Counted from the stretch's first letter, positions 1 through 8,214 are shown. The stretch is 26,914 bases of DNA from Nitratiruptor sp. (GCA_015494595.1 WGAX01000134.1:1-26914); one strand, 5' to 3'. Numbers and translations: made by a program. Notes: generated from the sequence alone by a model not told the origin.

Positions 1-1216
1 CTCCCTCTTTGGCAGCTGCCAAAAAGGCTAAGCGTAATCTGTTATACTCTCCTGAGCTAATATCTTTAAAAGCTACCCCGTCTAATCGCACCTCTGCAAT
101 ATCTACTCCTAAAGGGGTAAGCTCTTTTTGACGAAACTCTATAGAGGTTCTTGGGAGTTTAAGCTGCTTTACATACTCATTAACCTTTTGTAAGAGCTTT
201 TGCCCCCCCTCTTTGCGGCTTTTGCTTATTTTTTTAGCCATATCTTTTAGCTTATAACGCAAAGCCTCTCGCTCCTTTTGTAGCGCCTCTTTGGTGCTAT
301 TAAGATGCTCTAAAGCCTCTAGCTCCTTTCTCTTCTGCTCTTTTACTTTTAAAGCCTCCTCAATAGAGCCGTAACGCCTCTTAAGATAAGCAAGTTTTTC
401 GATCCTATCTAAAATCTCCTCTATATCTACAACTTCTAGCTCTTGCAACTTTTGCTCATGACTAAAAAAGAGCTCCCTTAGCTGAGTCATAGCCTCATCA
501 AAAAAGGCGCTATCCTCCTCCATCAAAGCAAGGGCTTGGGCTACTTTGCTCTCATACTCAAAAATCCCCTCAGCCTCTTGAATACTTTGGACAATCTTCT
601 CTTTTTGTGATAGGCTCTTTTTTATCTCCAAAAGCTCCTCATACTCCCCAACTTTAGGATCAATCTGCTCAATTTTTCCTATCTCAAACTCCAAAAACTC
701 CTTAAGCTCCAAAGATCTTTGCTCTTTTTCTTCTAACTTTTGCAACTCTTTTTTTATTCTCTCATACTCACTAAATGCTTTTTGATACTCCTCTATTTTT
801 TGCTGATGCTCTTTACCAAGCCATCTATCCAAAAGAGCAATGATATTCTCACTGGCAAAAAAGGCAAAATCTTTCTGGTTAAGATAAGATATTTTGGAGC
901 GAAAAATCTCTTGCAAAAGCTTTTTTGATACAGTCTGGTTATTAATAAAAAAGCGACTCTTCTCCTTTTTTAGAGCCCTTATTACTATCTCTTCATCTAT
1001 CTGGATTCCAAAATTCTCTAAAGGTAGTTTCATATCTACTATAATCTCACTCACCTTTGCTTGAGGAGTGATAAATCCAAGTAGCGCCAACAGAGCTCTC
1101 ATCAATAAACTCTTGCCAGCTCCACTAGGACCGGTAAAGACCACTAACCCCTTTTGAAACTCCAATACCGCTTCTTCAAAAGAGAGATACTCTTTTACAT
1201 AAAGTCTCTTAATCAA
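1..1216 (-). CDS. recN: DNA repair protein RecN (partial, 3' end outside window)
   Basis: SMC-like ATPase of double-strand-break repair, acting in the cytoplasm on DNA ends. About 405 N-terminal residues are present; the C-terminus runs off the left edge. The Walker A motif GPSGAGKS is near residues 29-36. A long Glu/Lys/Leu-rich coiled-coil region follows, and a signature-like SSGEYNRLRLA lies at the truncated end, as in RecN where the signature follows the coiled coil. I chose the TTG at 1216-1214: it sits just after the nadK stop with a GGGGA ribosome-binding-like stretch upstream, and the next in-frame ATG lies beyond Walker A. It is transcribed after nadK, with 1 nt between stop and start. 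The recN/nadK pairing is also remembered from Campylobacter. Identity is firm; the exact start is less so. Confidence 0.9.
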   Translation of the reverse strand, partial: MIKRLYVKEYLSFEEAVLEFQKGLVVFTGPSGAGKSLLMRALLALLGFITPQAKVSEIIVDMKLPLENFGIQIDEEIVIRALKKEKSRFFINNQTVSKKLLQEIFRSKISYLNQKDFAFFASENIIALLDRWLGKEHQQKIEEYQKAFSEYERIKKELQKLEEKEQRSLELKEFLEFEIGKIEQIDPKVGEYEELLEIKKSLSQKEKIVQSIQEAEGIFEYESKVAQALALMEEDSAFFDEAMTQLRELFFSHEQKLQELEVVDIEEILDRIEKLAYLKRRYGSIEEALKVKEQKRKELEALEHLNSTKEALQKEREALRYKLKDMAKKISKSRKEGGQKLLQKVNEYVKQLKLPRTSIEFRQKELTPLGVDIAEVRLDGVAFKDISSGEYNRLRLAFLAAAKEG

Positions 1217-1217
1217 A

Positions 1218-2060
1218 TCATATTCCCCAATTAAGCTTTTCACGCAACACATCAAAGTAGTTGCGCTCTTTGCGATGAATGAGCTTTGCGCCAACTTCTG
1301 CCTTTTTTACCACAACTATATCTTTGGGAGTAAACTCATACATATCCTGCCCATCAATTACGATTAGAGCTGATTTGCTTTTGGTGGTGATGCGAAACTC
1401 AAAGACTGCAGGCAACACTAAAGGGCGCTGGGTTAGTGAGTGGGGACAGATGGGAGTAAAGATAAAATCGTTGGAGAAGGGATAGACTACGGGTCCACCT
1501 GCTGAAAGGTTATAAGCAGTAGATCCTGTTGGCGTAGAGATAATGAGCCCATCACCATAGTAGCTATTCATCAAAGCATCCTCTATAAATACATCAATAT
1601 AGATCATTTTTGAGACTGCTGGGCGGGTAAAGACAACATCATTAAAAGAGACAATCTTCTCCTTTTTACCCAAAATAGAGATCTCTATCATCATTCTAGT
1701 ATCTATGCGATACTCCCCTTTTTTAAGCCTTTTAACAAAACTCTCCACATCACCGGGCTTAATATCAGTTAAAAACCCCAAAGTCCCCACATTAATACCC
1801 AATACCGGCTTATGGTATGGATAGCTTCTTCGCGCTACACTTATTAATGTGCCATCTCCTCCTAAAGAGATAAGAATATCGCACTCCTGGCACAACTCAT
1901 CAAAGCTTTTGCCATCCTTTTCTCCAATTATCTGTGCGCTGGATCTATCCAAAAGGATTGTAATCCCTTCTTTCTCAAAAGCCTTTTTTATTTTTCTATA
2001 TGTATCTTTAAGCTCATACCCTCCTGGCTTTATCACTATACCCGCACACTTAATATCCAT
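1218..2060 (-). CDS. nadK: NAD kinase
   Basis: Phosphorylates NAD+ to NADP+ with ATP in the cytosol. The 280-residue protein has the family GGDGT motif at residues 67-71, whose Asp is the catalytic/nucleotide-binding residue. It also has the glycine-rich GDG...TPTGSTAYNLSAGGP block near residues 170-190 and the PICPHSL motif that follows it. Length is normal for bacterial NadK. It is divergent from aspS across an 84-base region and is followed almost immediately by recN. The ATG at 2060 has only a weak GTAGG-like site, but the N-terminus aligns sensibly with the family. No odd residues seen. Confidence 0.95.
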   Translation of the reverse strand: MDIKCAGIVIKPGGYELKDTYRKIKKAFEKEGITILLDRSSAQIIGEKDGKSFDELCQECDILISLGGDGTLISVARRSYPYHKPVLGINVGTLGFLTDIKPGDVESFVKRLKKGEYRIDTRMMIEISILGKKEKIVSFNDVVFTRPAVSKMIYIDVFIEDALMNSYYGDGLIISTPTGSTAYNLSAGGPVVYPFSNDFIFTPICPHSLTQRPLVLPAVFEFRITTKSKSALIVIDGQDMYEFTPKDIVVVKKAEVGAKLIHRKERNYFDVLREKLNWGI

Positions 2061-2086
2061 CCTACAACTCTTTTTTTGCCATATTG

Positions 2087-2098
2087 TAACATATGTTA
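2087..2098. promoter_or_regulatory. 12-bp perfect palindrome between nadK and aspS (possible operator)
   Basis: TAACATATGTTA is a perfect palindrome in the divergent nadK/aspS region. The TAAC-N4-GTTA half-site spacing resembles Crp/Fnr-family sites, notably the TTAAC-N4-GTTAA site recalled for C. jejuni NssR (one outer base differs here). Its centre lies about 20 bp upstream of the aspS -10, where a bound protein would cover the -35 region. A single 12-bp palindrome in AT-rich DNA can arise by chance. Confidence 0.3.
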
Positions 2099-2112
2099 AA
2101 GTTTAATTTTTG

Positions 2113-2118
2113 TATAAT
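2113..2118 (+). promoter_or_regulatory. -10 element of the aspS promoter
   Basis: Consensus TATAAT, 26 bases upstream of the aspS TTG, predicting a start near 2125. There is no convincing -35 hexamer, which is normal for Campylobacterota promoters. On the opposite strand the overlapping bases read TATACA, so the same element could serve nadK. Confidence 0.6.
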
Positions 2119-2144
2119 TGAGCCAAAAATTTAAAGGATGACGA

Positions 2145-3905
2145 TTGCGAACAGATTACTGTGCCCAATTGAGCGAGAAGGATGTTGGCAAAGAGGTTGT
2201 GCTTTGCGGTTGGGCTAATAGCTATAGAGATCACGGAGGGGTTATTTTTATCGATTTAAGAGATAAAAGCGGTATCGTGCAGCTAGTATGCGATCCAGCC
2301 GACAGCCAAGAAGCCCATAAAACAGCTACCAGAGTCAGAGATGAGTATGTATTAATTGCTAAAGGCAAAGTAAGACTAAGAGGAGAGGGGCTAGAAAACC
2401 CAAAACTTAAAACCGGCAAAATTGAGGTGGTTGTAGAAGAGTTGTGTATCGAAAATGAGAGCGAGCCTCTGCCATTTTTAATAGGCGATACCAGTGTAAA
2501 TGAGGAAATTCGCTTAAAATATCGTTACTTAGATCTGCGCACAAAAGATGCTTTTCATACATTTCAGCTGCGCAGCAAAGTAGCCATTGCTGCTAGAAAC
2601 TTTTTAGATAAAAACGGCTTTTTGGAGGTTGAGACACCAATCCTTACCAAATCAACGCCTGAGGGGGCAAGAGACTATCTAGTGCCAAGCAGACTCTATC
2701 CAGGAGAGTTCTACGCTCTTCCCCAATCTCCCCAGCTCTTTAAACAGCTTTTGATGGTAGCAGGATTTGATCGCTACTTTCAGATAGCAAAGTGCTTCAG
2801 AGACGAAGACCTACGAGCTGATAGACAGCCAGAGTTTACCCAGATAGATGTGGAGATGAGCTTTTGCACAGAGGATGAAGTTATTGCAATTGCAGAGGGG
2901 CTTATTGCAGAGATTTTCAAAGCCAGCGGGATTGAGGTAAAGCCTCCATTTAAAAGAATGTCCTATGCAGAGGCGATGGAGAAATATGGCAGCGACAAGC
3001 CGGATCTGCGCTTTGGTTTGGAATTGGTGGATGTAATAGATATTTTTGAAGATACTGAGCTAAAAGTATTTCGTGAAATTGCCCAGTTTAAAAATATTAA
3101 CCGCATTAAAGCCCTGCCAGTGCCCGGTGGAGCAGATAGACTTAGTAGAAAAGATATAGATGCTCTTACCGATTTTGTGGCAAAATTTGGCGCTAAAGGC
3201 TTGGCTTGGGTAAAGGTCAAGGCTGGAGGCGAATTGCAAGGACCTATCGTTAAGTTTTTAAGCGAAGAGGAAAAAAGCGCTTTGGTGCAGCGATGTAGTG
3301 TAAAAGAGGGGGATTTAATCTTTTTTGGAGCAGGCAAAAAAAGAGTAGTGCTAGATTATATGGGAAGATTAAGAGATGAGCTTGCAAAAAGGCTTGAGCT
3401 TATTGATAATGAAAAGTTTGAGTTTGTCTGGATTGTAGATTTTCCTATGTTTGAGATTGAAGAGGGAGAGGTTAAAATTAAAGCCTTGCACCACCCATTT
3501 ACAATGCCAAAAAATATCGACACAGAGGATATTGAGGCAATGACTAGCCAAGCATACGATATTGTGCTTAACGGCGTTGAGCTAGGGGGCGGGAGTATTC
3601 GTATCCATAAAACCGAGATTCAAAAGAGAATCTTTGAGATTTTAGGCATCAGCCAAGAGGAAGCCAAAGAGAAGTTTGGCTTCTTACTAGAAGCTTTGCA
3701 GTATGGCGCTCCGCCTCACGGAGGATTTGCACTGGGTTTTGATAGGCTTGTAATGCTGCTGAGCAAAAAAGATAATATTAGAGATGTGATCGCATTTCCT
3801 AAAACACAAAAAGCCCAATGTCTGCTCACCAACGCACCAAGCCCGGTAGATCCCGAGCAACTTAAAGAACTTCACATAAGGATAAGAGAGCCCAAAAAGG
3901 TATGA
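2145..3905 (+). CDS. aspS: aspartyl-tRNA synthetase
   Basis: Charges tRNA(Asp) with aspartate. The 586-residue length is normal for the bacterial type with a GAD insertion. The N-terminal OB-fold begins MRTDYC and contains CGW and FIDLRD (residues 21-40). Class II motif 2 (FRDEDLRADRQPEF) spans about 218-231, and motif 3 (GFALGFDRL) is near the C-terminus. The start is TTG at 2145, supported by AAAGGA at 2133-2138; the ATG at 2138 is out of frame. It overlaps feoA by 4 bp (ATGA). In H. pylori the orthologue is nondiscriminating and also charges tRNA(Asn) for GatCAB amidation; whether this one does so cannot be read here. Confidence 0.97.
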   Translation: MRTDYCAQLSEKDVGKEVVLCGWANSYRDHGGVIFIDLRDKSGIVQLVCDPADSQEAHKTATRVRDEYVLIAKGKVRLRGEGLENPKLKTGKIEVVVEELCIENESEPLPFLIGDTSVNEEIRLKYRYLDLRTKDAFHTFQLRSKVAIAARNFLDKNGFLEVETPILTKSTPEGARDYLVPSRLYPGEFYALPQSPQLFKQLLMVAGFDRYFQIAKCFRDEDLRADRQPEFTQIDVEMSFCTEDEVIAIAEGLIAEIFKASGIEVKPPFKRMSYAEAMEKYGSDKPDLRFGLELVDVIDIFEDTELKVFREIAQFKNINRIKALPVPGGADRLSRKDIDALTDFVAKFGAKGLAWVKVKAGGELQGPIVKFLSEEEKSALVQRCSVKEGDLIFFGAGKKRVVLDYMGRLRDELAKRLELIDNEKFEFVWIVDFPMFEIEEGEVKIKALHHPFTMPKNIDTEDIEAMTSQAYDIVLNGVELGGGSIRIHKTEIQKRIFEILGISQEEAKEKFGFLLEALQYGAPPHGGFALGFDRLVMLLSKKDNIRDVIAFPKTQKAQCLLTNAPSPVDPEQLKELHIRIREPKKV

Positions 3906-4138
3906 AACTAAGCGAGGCAAAAAGTAACGAGTTAGTAAAAGTTGTGGGCTTTGAGAAGGGTTGTGATGAGTTTGCCTGCAAACTGGAGTCTATGGGATTT
4001 AGAAAAGGCGATACTGTAAAAGTATTAAATAAGAGCTTTTTTGGACCTATCCAAGTAGAGGTCAATGGAGTAAAGCTTGCCCTTTGCAGAGGACAGGCTA
4101 AAAAAATAGAGGTCAAAAAGATAAAGGAGCACAGATGA
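3902..4138 (+). CDS. feoA: FeoA-like small SH3-fold protein
   Basis: A 78-residue protein with the FeoA pattern: an early hydrophobic VVGF segment, C-x-L-x-SMGFRKGD (glycine turn near residues 32-37), a GPIQVEVNG hairpin and a final LALCRGQAKKIEV strand. FeoA partners the ferrous-iron transporter FeoB at the inner membrane, and related SH3 domains regulate other proteins. No feoB is present in the window. The gene is linked by ATGA overlaps to aspS upstream and adk downstream, which implies translational coupling. Family assignment is good; a role in iron uptake is an inference from the family only. Confidence 0.85.
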   Translation: MKLSEAKSNELVKVVGFEKGCDEFACKLESMGFRKGDTVKVLNKSFFGPIQVEVNGVKLALCRGQAKKIEVKKIKEHR

Positions 4139-4716
4139 AACAACTATTTTTGATTATTGGAGCACCAGGCAGCGGCAAAACCACAGATGCCCAACTTGTG
4201 GCAAAACACCATAGCGATAAAATCGTACACTACTCCACAGGAGATCTTTTGCGAGCAGAAGTTGCAAGCGGATCAGTCCTTGGTGCGACAATTGCTAGCT
4301 ATATTGATCAAGGCAAACTTGTACCCCTTGAGATTGTAATGGATACAATCAAAAAGGCTATCTTAAACAGCGACAAAGATATTATTATCATTGATGGATT
4401 TCCAAGAAGCGTAGAGCAGATGCAGGCACTAGAGAAGATGTTAGAGGAAAATCCTGATATTAAGCTCAAAGCAGTCATTGAGATTGTTGTAAGCGAAGAG
4501 ACTGCAAAAGAGCGCGTACTTGGCAGAGCAAGGGGTGCAGATGACAATGAAGAGGTATTTAACAATAGGATGAGAGTCTATCTTGAGCCTCTTCCTGAGA
4601 TTGAGAAGTTTTATGAGCAAAAGGGGTTGCTTAAAAAGATTGATGGTGAAAGAAGCATTGAAGAGATTGTCAAAGATGTAGAGGAGTTTATCCTTGACAA
4701 AGCCAATGAATCCTAA
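4135..4716 (+). CDS. adk: adenylate kinase (short form)
   Basis: Interconverts AMP + ATP and 2 ADP in the cytosol. The P-loop GAPGSGKTT is at residues 9-17, followed by the AMP-binding STGDLLRAEV segment and the IDGFPRS motif near residue 80-86. The RGADDN and NNRM segments contribute arginines. At 193 residues it is a short form: only a brief stretch links GRARGADDNEE to FNNRM, with no zinc-type or long LID insertion. It starts inside the feoA stop (4-bp overlap) with AAGGAG upstream. The aspS-adk-ppa association matches other Campylobacterota. Confidence 0.96.
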   Translation: MKQLFLIIGAPGSGKTTDAQLVAKHHSDKIVHYSTGDLLRAEVASGSVLGATIASYIDQGKLVPLEIVMDTIKKAILNSDKDIIIIDGFPRSVEQMQALEKMLEENPDIKLKAVIEIVVSEETAKERVLGRARGADDNEEVFNNRMRVYLEPLPEIEKFYEQKGLLKKIDGERSIEEIVKDVEEFILDKANES

Positions 4717-5446
4717 CTTTTACGCTGTCATTATTGGCACTGAGATTTTGAATGGAAGACGAGAGGATAAGCATTTTAAATTCTTACGCAATGAGCTGCT
4801 ACAAAGAGGCTTTAAACTCAAAGCCTCTTTTGTGCTCGAAGATGATCCAAAGCTTATGGAAGAGGTTTTTAGGCTTGTCAAAAGAGATTCCAATAGCGTA
4901 ATGTTTAGCTTTGGCGGTATTGGCGCAACGCCGGATGATTATACACGAGAGATTGCTACCAAAGTCTTTGGCGATGGGAAGCTCTATATGCATCAAGAGG
5001 CAAAAAGGCGCATTTTAGAGCAGTTTAAAGAGGCTGCCTATCCTCATCGCATCAATATGGCGATGTTGCCAAAGGGGGCAGAGCTTTTGCACAATCCCAT
5101 CAATAATGTGCCGGGATTTTATCTAGAAGCTCGATTCTTCTTTGTGCCAGGTTTTCCCCAGATGGCTCACCCTATGATCAAAGAGGCGTTGCAAAAGTTT
5201 AGCCCCAAAAAGCTTTATCGCTATACTATCTGCGTAGAGGCAAGCGAGAATGATCTATTAGATATTATGAAGCAGATCCCAAAAGATGTGGAGTTCTCTT
5301 CACTACCGGCTATCAAAGGCTCAAAATATCAAGATAGCATCTCTATAGCCTCACCCGACAAACAGAAAGCCAAAAAGTGGATAGATTTTTTTATCAAAGA
5401 GGTGCAAAAAAGAGGCTTTGCCTATAAAGAAGAGGAATGCTTATAG
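4694..5446 (+). CDS. molybdopterin-binding domain protein (MoaB/Mog or CinA N-domain type)
   Basis: A 250-residue protein whose first 170 residues follow the MPT-binding fold: IIGTEILNGRREDKH near the start, VLEDDP, then SFGGIGATPDDYTRE (about residues 75-90), the family GGxGxTPDD signature. The remainder resembles the second half of CinA N-domain proteins (GFPQMAHPM). It lacks the C-terminal CinA amidohydrolase domain. The start is ambiguous: TTG at 4694 has GAGGAG at 4681-4686 with ideal spacing and overlaps adk, whereas ATG at 4706 has no site at the right distance. The substrate is unknown; molybdenum cofactor work is possible but no other moa/moe gene is nearby. Confidence 0.8.
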   Translation: MTKPMNPNFYAVIIGTEILNGRREDKHFKFLRNELLQRGFKLKASFVLEDDPKLMEEVFRLVKRDSNSVMFSFGGIGATPDDYTREIATKVFGDGKLYMHQEAKRRILEQFKEAAYPHRINMAMLPKGAELLHNPINNVPGFYLEARFFFVPGFPQMAHPMIKEALQKFSPKKLYRYTICVEASENDLLDIMKQIPKDVEFSSLPAIKGSKYQDSISIASPDKQKAKKWIDFFIKEVQKRGFAYKEEECL

Positions 5447-5715
5447 TCTATGCTACTATTACGCTGCAACTCCCCTATATCTCCTCGCTCAAGGGTAGAC
5501 GCAAAATCCTTAACTCCATCAAAGATAGGCTCAAACACCAAAATATAGCCATAGCAGATTTAAGCGGTGAATATGCCAAAGAGGCTACATTAGCACTTCT
5601 TTTTTTTGCTGCAAATGAAAATATAGCAAATAATAAAATTACCAAAATCGACAATCTGTTAGCAAACTCTTTTAGCGACATAGAGTATGAAATTGAATAT
5701 GAATTATTAGGATAA
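5437..5715 (+). CDS. DUF503 / YlxP-like protein
   Basis: A 92-residue protein with the DUF503 pattern: an N-terminal beta strand (MLIVYATITLQLP), the SLKGRRKILNSIKDRLK segment corresponding to the family's SLK-x-KR motif, an IAIADLSGEYAKEATLAL stretch and a final helix for dimer packing. In many bacteria this family (YlxP) lies near translation genes such as infB and rbfA. Its function is not established. It overlaps the preceding gene by 10 bp and is followed after 10 bp by the AhpD-like gene, so it is very probably cotranscribed. Confidence 0.75.
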   Translation: MLIVYATITLQLPYISSLKGRRKILNSIKDRLKHQNIAIADLSGEYAKEATLALLFFAANENIANNKITKIDNLLANSFSDIEYEIEYELLG

Positions 5716-5725
5716 AGGAGAGAAT

Positions 5726-6256
5726 ATGGCTCATATAAAACTTCCAGAATTTGAAGAGATGCCCGCATCAATTCAAGAAAAAGCCCGCCCAATTCTAGAA
5801 AAAACAGGCTCTTTAGGAGAGATTTTCAAGCTTTTGGCAATTGATGAGAATATCTATAACGCAACTGATACAATGGTGCAAAACTACCTGCTTAAACAGA
5901 CCAATCTGCCCTACTACATCAAAGAGGCAATTGCTCTGCTTATCTCCAAAGAGAACAGCTGCAAGATGTGCGTGGATGTGCATAAAAATATCGCAAAGAT
6001 GCTAGGACTTACTCAAGAGCAGATTGAGGAGATTTTGCAAGGGATTGATGCTATGCATACAGATAATAAAACAAAAAAACTTCTAGAGTTTTGTATACGC
6101 GCTTCCAAAAAGGATAACTACAAAATCACAAAAGAGGATATTGAGAGACTCAAATCCTATGGATGGAGTGACAAAGAGATTTTGGAAGCTGTAGCAATTA
6201 CTGGCTACTTTAATTATATTAATACGCTATCTAATGTATTTGGGCTTGGAGGATAA
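5726..6256 (+). CDS. carboxymuconolactone decarboxylase / AhpD-family protein
   Basis: A 176-residue helical protein with the AhpD-type redox motif: NSCKMCVDVH near residues 76-85, a CxxC followed by His three residues later, preceded by an EAIALLISKEN helix as in the CMD fold. Proteins of this kind act as alkylhydroperoxidases or thiol oxidoreductases. AhpD proper works with AhpC and lipoamide; no ahpC is present here. The AAAGGAGAG ribosome site sits 4-8 bases before the ATG. It is the last gene of the aspS run before the ppa promoter. A peroxidase-like role is inferred from the motif only. Confidence 0.8.
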   Translation: MAHIKLPEFEEMPASIQEKARPILEKTGSLGEIFKLLAIDENIYNATDTMVQNYLLKQTNLPYYIKEAIALLISKENSCKMCVDVHKNIAKMLGLTQEQIEEILQGIDAMHTDNKTKKLLEFCIRASKKDNYKITKEDIERLKSYGWSDKEILEAVAITGYFNYINTLSNVFGLGG

Positions 6257-6276
6257 ACTCTTTAACCAAAATTTAT

Positions 6277-6282
6277 TATAAT
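6277..6282 (+). promoter_or_regulatory. -10 element of the ppa promoter
   Basis: TATAAT within an ATTATAATAATAATT run, 34 bases before the ppa ATG, predicting a 5' leader of about 28 nt. Ribosome site AGGAG lies at 6305-6309, 7 bases before the start. The surrounding AT-richness makes nearby alternatives possible. Confidence 0.55.
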
Positions 6283-6316
6283 AATAATTTAGCATATTTT
6301 TGATAGGAGTTTTATT

Positions 6317-6835
6317 ATGAATATAAATAAAATAGGTTGTGGTGAAAATCCAGATAAAGTACACGCTTTAATTGAGATTCCTTACGGCTCAAATATCAAA
6401 TATGAGGTGGATAAAGAGAGTGGAGCAATATTTGTAGACAGGGTAATGTACAGTGCAATGTATTATCCAGCAAATTACGGTTTTGTACCAAACACATTAG
6501 CTGCAGATGGCGATCCTGCTGATATTTTGGTACTTACTGACTATCCTTTAAATCCCGGCAGCGTTATTAAGTGCCGACTTATTGGTGTGCTTGTGATGGA
6601 GGATGAGAGCGGTATGGATGAGAAGCTTTTGGCAGTGCCTGTAACAAAAGTGGATCCTACCTATGAAGAGATAAAAGATATAGATGACTTGCCAAAACAC
6701 ACTCTTGATAAAATCAAAAACTTTTTTGAAACATATAAAATCCTTGAGCCCAATAAGTGGGTTAAAGTTAAAGAGTATAAAAGTAAAGATGAAGCTGCAA
6801 AAATCCTTCAAGAGGCAATAGATAACTATAAGTAG
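6317..6835 (+). CDS. ppa: inorganic pyrophosphatase (family I)
   Basis: Hydrolyses pyrophosphate to phosphate in the cytosol and so drives tRNA charging and nucleic-acid synthesis. The 172-residue length matches the soluble bacterial hexameric type. The family blocks are in order: IEIPYGSNIKYEVDKESG, the YPANYGFVPNT active-site segment, ADGDPADILVL with the metal-binding aspartates, and KVDPTYEEIKDIDDLP near residue 110-126. It has its own promoter and AGGAG site. It is convergent with amiC, the two stop codons lying 20 bases apart. Confidence 0.97.
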   Translation: MNINKIGCGENPDKVHALIEIPYGSNIKYEVDKESGAIFVDRVMYSAMYYPANYGFVPNTLAADGDPADILVLTDYPLNPGSVIKCRLIGVLVMEDESGMDEKLLAVPVTKVDPTYEEIKDIDDLPKHTLDKIKNFFETYKILEPNKWVKVKEYKSKDEAAKILQEAIDNYK

Positions 6836-6837
6836 AT

Positions 6838-6854
6838 GCAAGCTTTTTGCTTGC
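6838..6854. terminator. small hairpin between convergent ppa and amiC
   Basis: GCAAGC - TTTTT - GCTTGC forms a perfect 6-bp stem with a 5-nt loop exactly between the two convergent stop codons. There is no following U-tract on either strand, so it is at best a weak or Rho-assisted bidirectional terminator. It may instead act as an mRNA 3'-end stabiliser. Confidence 0.4.
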
Positions 6855-6855
6855 G

Positions 6856-8214
6856 CTACTCATTATGCCTAAAATAGTTGGTAACTCCGGATACAATACC
6901 TCTTGCTATAAGCTCTTGGTAATAGGGACTACTCAATCTTTTTGCTTCTGTGGGATTTGTGATATAGCCAACTTCCAATAAAATAGCTGGCATCTGCGCT
7001 CCCACAAGCACCCAAAATGGACCAGGTCTAACTCCTCCATCTTCTACTTTGTAGCGTCTGCGAATTTCATACAAGACGCTTCTGTGAATATCTATTGCCA
7101 ATTTATTTGATTGTATAGTCTTTTCTCTATTAATGAAATTTAAAAAGACATTTTTACTATAGTAGCTTAAATGCTCCATTGCAACCTTATTTTCCAATGC
7201 AGCTATTCTTTTTGCTCTCTTGCTTCTAGCAGGTGAGAGAAAAAAGGTCTCAACTCCTTTGAGACTAAGATATTTACTCTTTTTGGGAGCAGCATTTGCG
7301 TGAATAGATATAAAAAGATTGGCGTTGACTCTGTTAGCAAACTTTGTGCGATCATGCAACTGAATAAAGTAGTCCCCTCTTCTTGTCATATAGACTTTAT
7401 ATCCTTGGGCTTTAAGCTTTTTATAGACCTTTTTTGCAATTTGCAATACAATATCTTTTTCTCGTTTCTTCTTATATCCAATAGCTCCACTATCTTTTCC
7501 TCCATGGCCTGGATCAATCACAATAACTCTTTGAGAGTTCTGCTCTACAAAAGAATCGGGACTAAAAATCTCTTCTTTTGTGATTTTTACACTCTTTTTA
7601 ATAGGCTTTTTATGCAGATAAACAATCAATTTTTTGCCAACTAATTTATAAGAGGTACCAAAAGGTCTACTATGCTCAAAAACAATACGAAGTTTTTTTG
7701 GGGTATATTGAGCAATCTTCATACGCTTAATAGTTCGTAACCTATAGATATGACGCTTAGCCTCTAACCTACCTCCAATATCATAAATCTCTTTATAGAG
7801 CCTTTTTCTCTTATATGCCAAATTGGATTGGTGTATCAACTCTTTTTTAAGTGGAAAATCGAAATAGAACTCTATATACCCTTTTCGCAAAACAACTTTT
7901 TTAAGTGCATTGCCCCTCTTTTTTGACTTTTTACTTGTAACAGAACTCTTTTTCCCCTGCAAAGCATCAAGCTCTATTTGATACTCTTTCGTAGAGAGCC
8001 CTAGAAGCTTTGAGCACTTAATTAATCCTCTTAAAGCCTTTATAGTGAGTTTCTCATCATTTTTTATAAGCGATTTAATATATAAAGATTTAAAACTATT
8101 AAGACCTCGTGCATTTCTTTGTAAATTTTTAGCAGCACAAAGATAGTAAGCCTCTTCTAACTGTTTAGAAATGGAAGAAGCTTGCAACCAAAGAAAGCTT
8201 ATAAGAAGAACCAC
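6856..8214 (-). CDS. amiC: N-acetylmuramoyl-L-alanine amidase (AmiC type)
   Basis: Periplasmic zinc amidase that removes stem peptides from septal peptidoglycan. It has a hydrophobic N-terminal signal, then an AMIN-like beta domain (about 105-205), then Amidase_3. The expected zinc ligands are visible: H237 (DPGHGG), E252 (REKD), H305 (SIHANA), with catalytic E414 (LLEVGY). An insertion at about 315-395 between the last two corresponds to the autoinhibitory helical region of amidases that need a LytM activator. The GTG at 8214 has no ribosome site; GGGGAG lies 5 bases before an in-frame ATA at 8226, which would restore a charged N-terminus (see findings). It is the last gene of the pyrH-to-amiC run. 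Confidence 0.92.
   Translation of the reverse strand: MVLLISFLWLQASSISKQLEEAYYLCAAKNLQRNARGLNSFKSLYIKSLIKNDEKLTIKALRGLIKCSKLLGLSTKEYQIELDALQGKKSSVTSKKSKKRGNALKKVVLRKGYIEFYFDFPLKKELIHQSNLAYKRKRLYKEIYDIGGRLEAKRHIYRLRTIKRMKIAQYTPKKLRIVFEHSRPFGTSYKLVGKKLIVYLHKKPIKKSVKITKEEIFSPDSFVEQNSQRVIVIDPGHGGKDSGAIGYKKKREKDIVLQIAKKVYKKLKAQGYKVYMTRRGDYFIQLHDRTKFANRVNANLFISIHANAAPKKSKYLSLKGVETFFLSPARSKRAKRIAALENKVAMEHLSYYSKNVFLNFINREKTIQSNKLAIDIHRSVLYEIRRRYKVEDGGVRPGPFWVLVGAQMPAILLEVGYITNPTEAKRLSSPYYQELIARGIVSGVTNYFRHNE

Noticed and set aside
2138..2140. ATG as aspS start
   Set aside because: It is out of frame with aspS; the in-frame TTG at 2145 fits the ribosome site and the MRTDYC N-terminus.
6838..6854. 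Strong intrinsic terminator between ppa and amiC
   Set aside because: The 6-bp stem is perfect, but neither strand has a U-run after it, so it is listed only as a weak hairpin.
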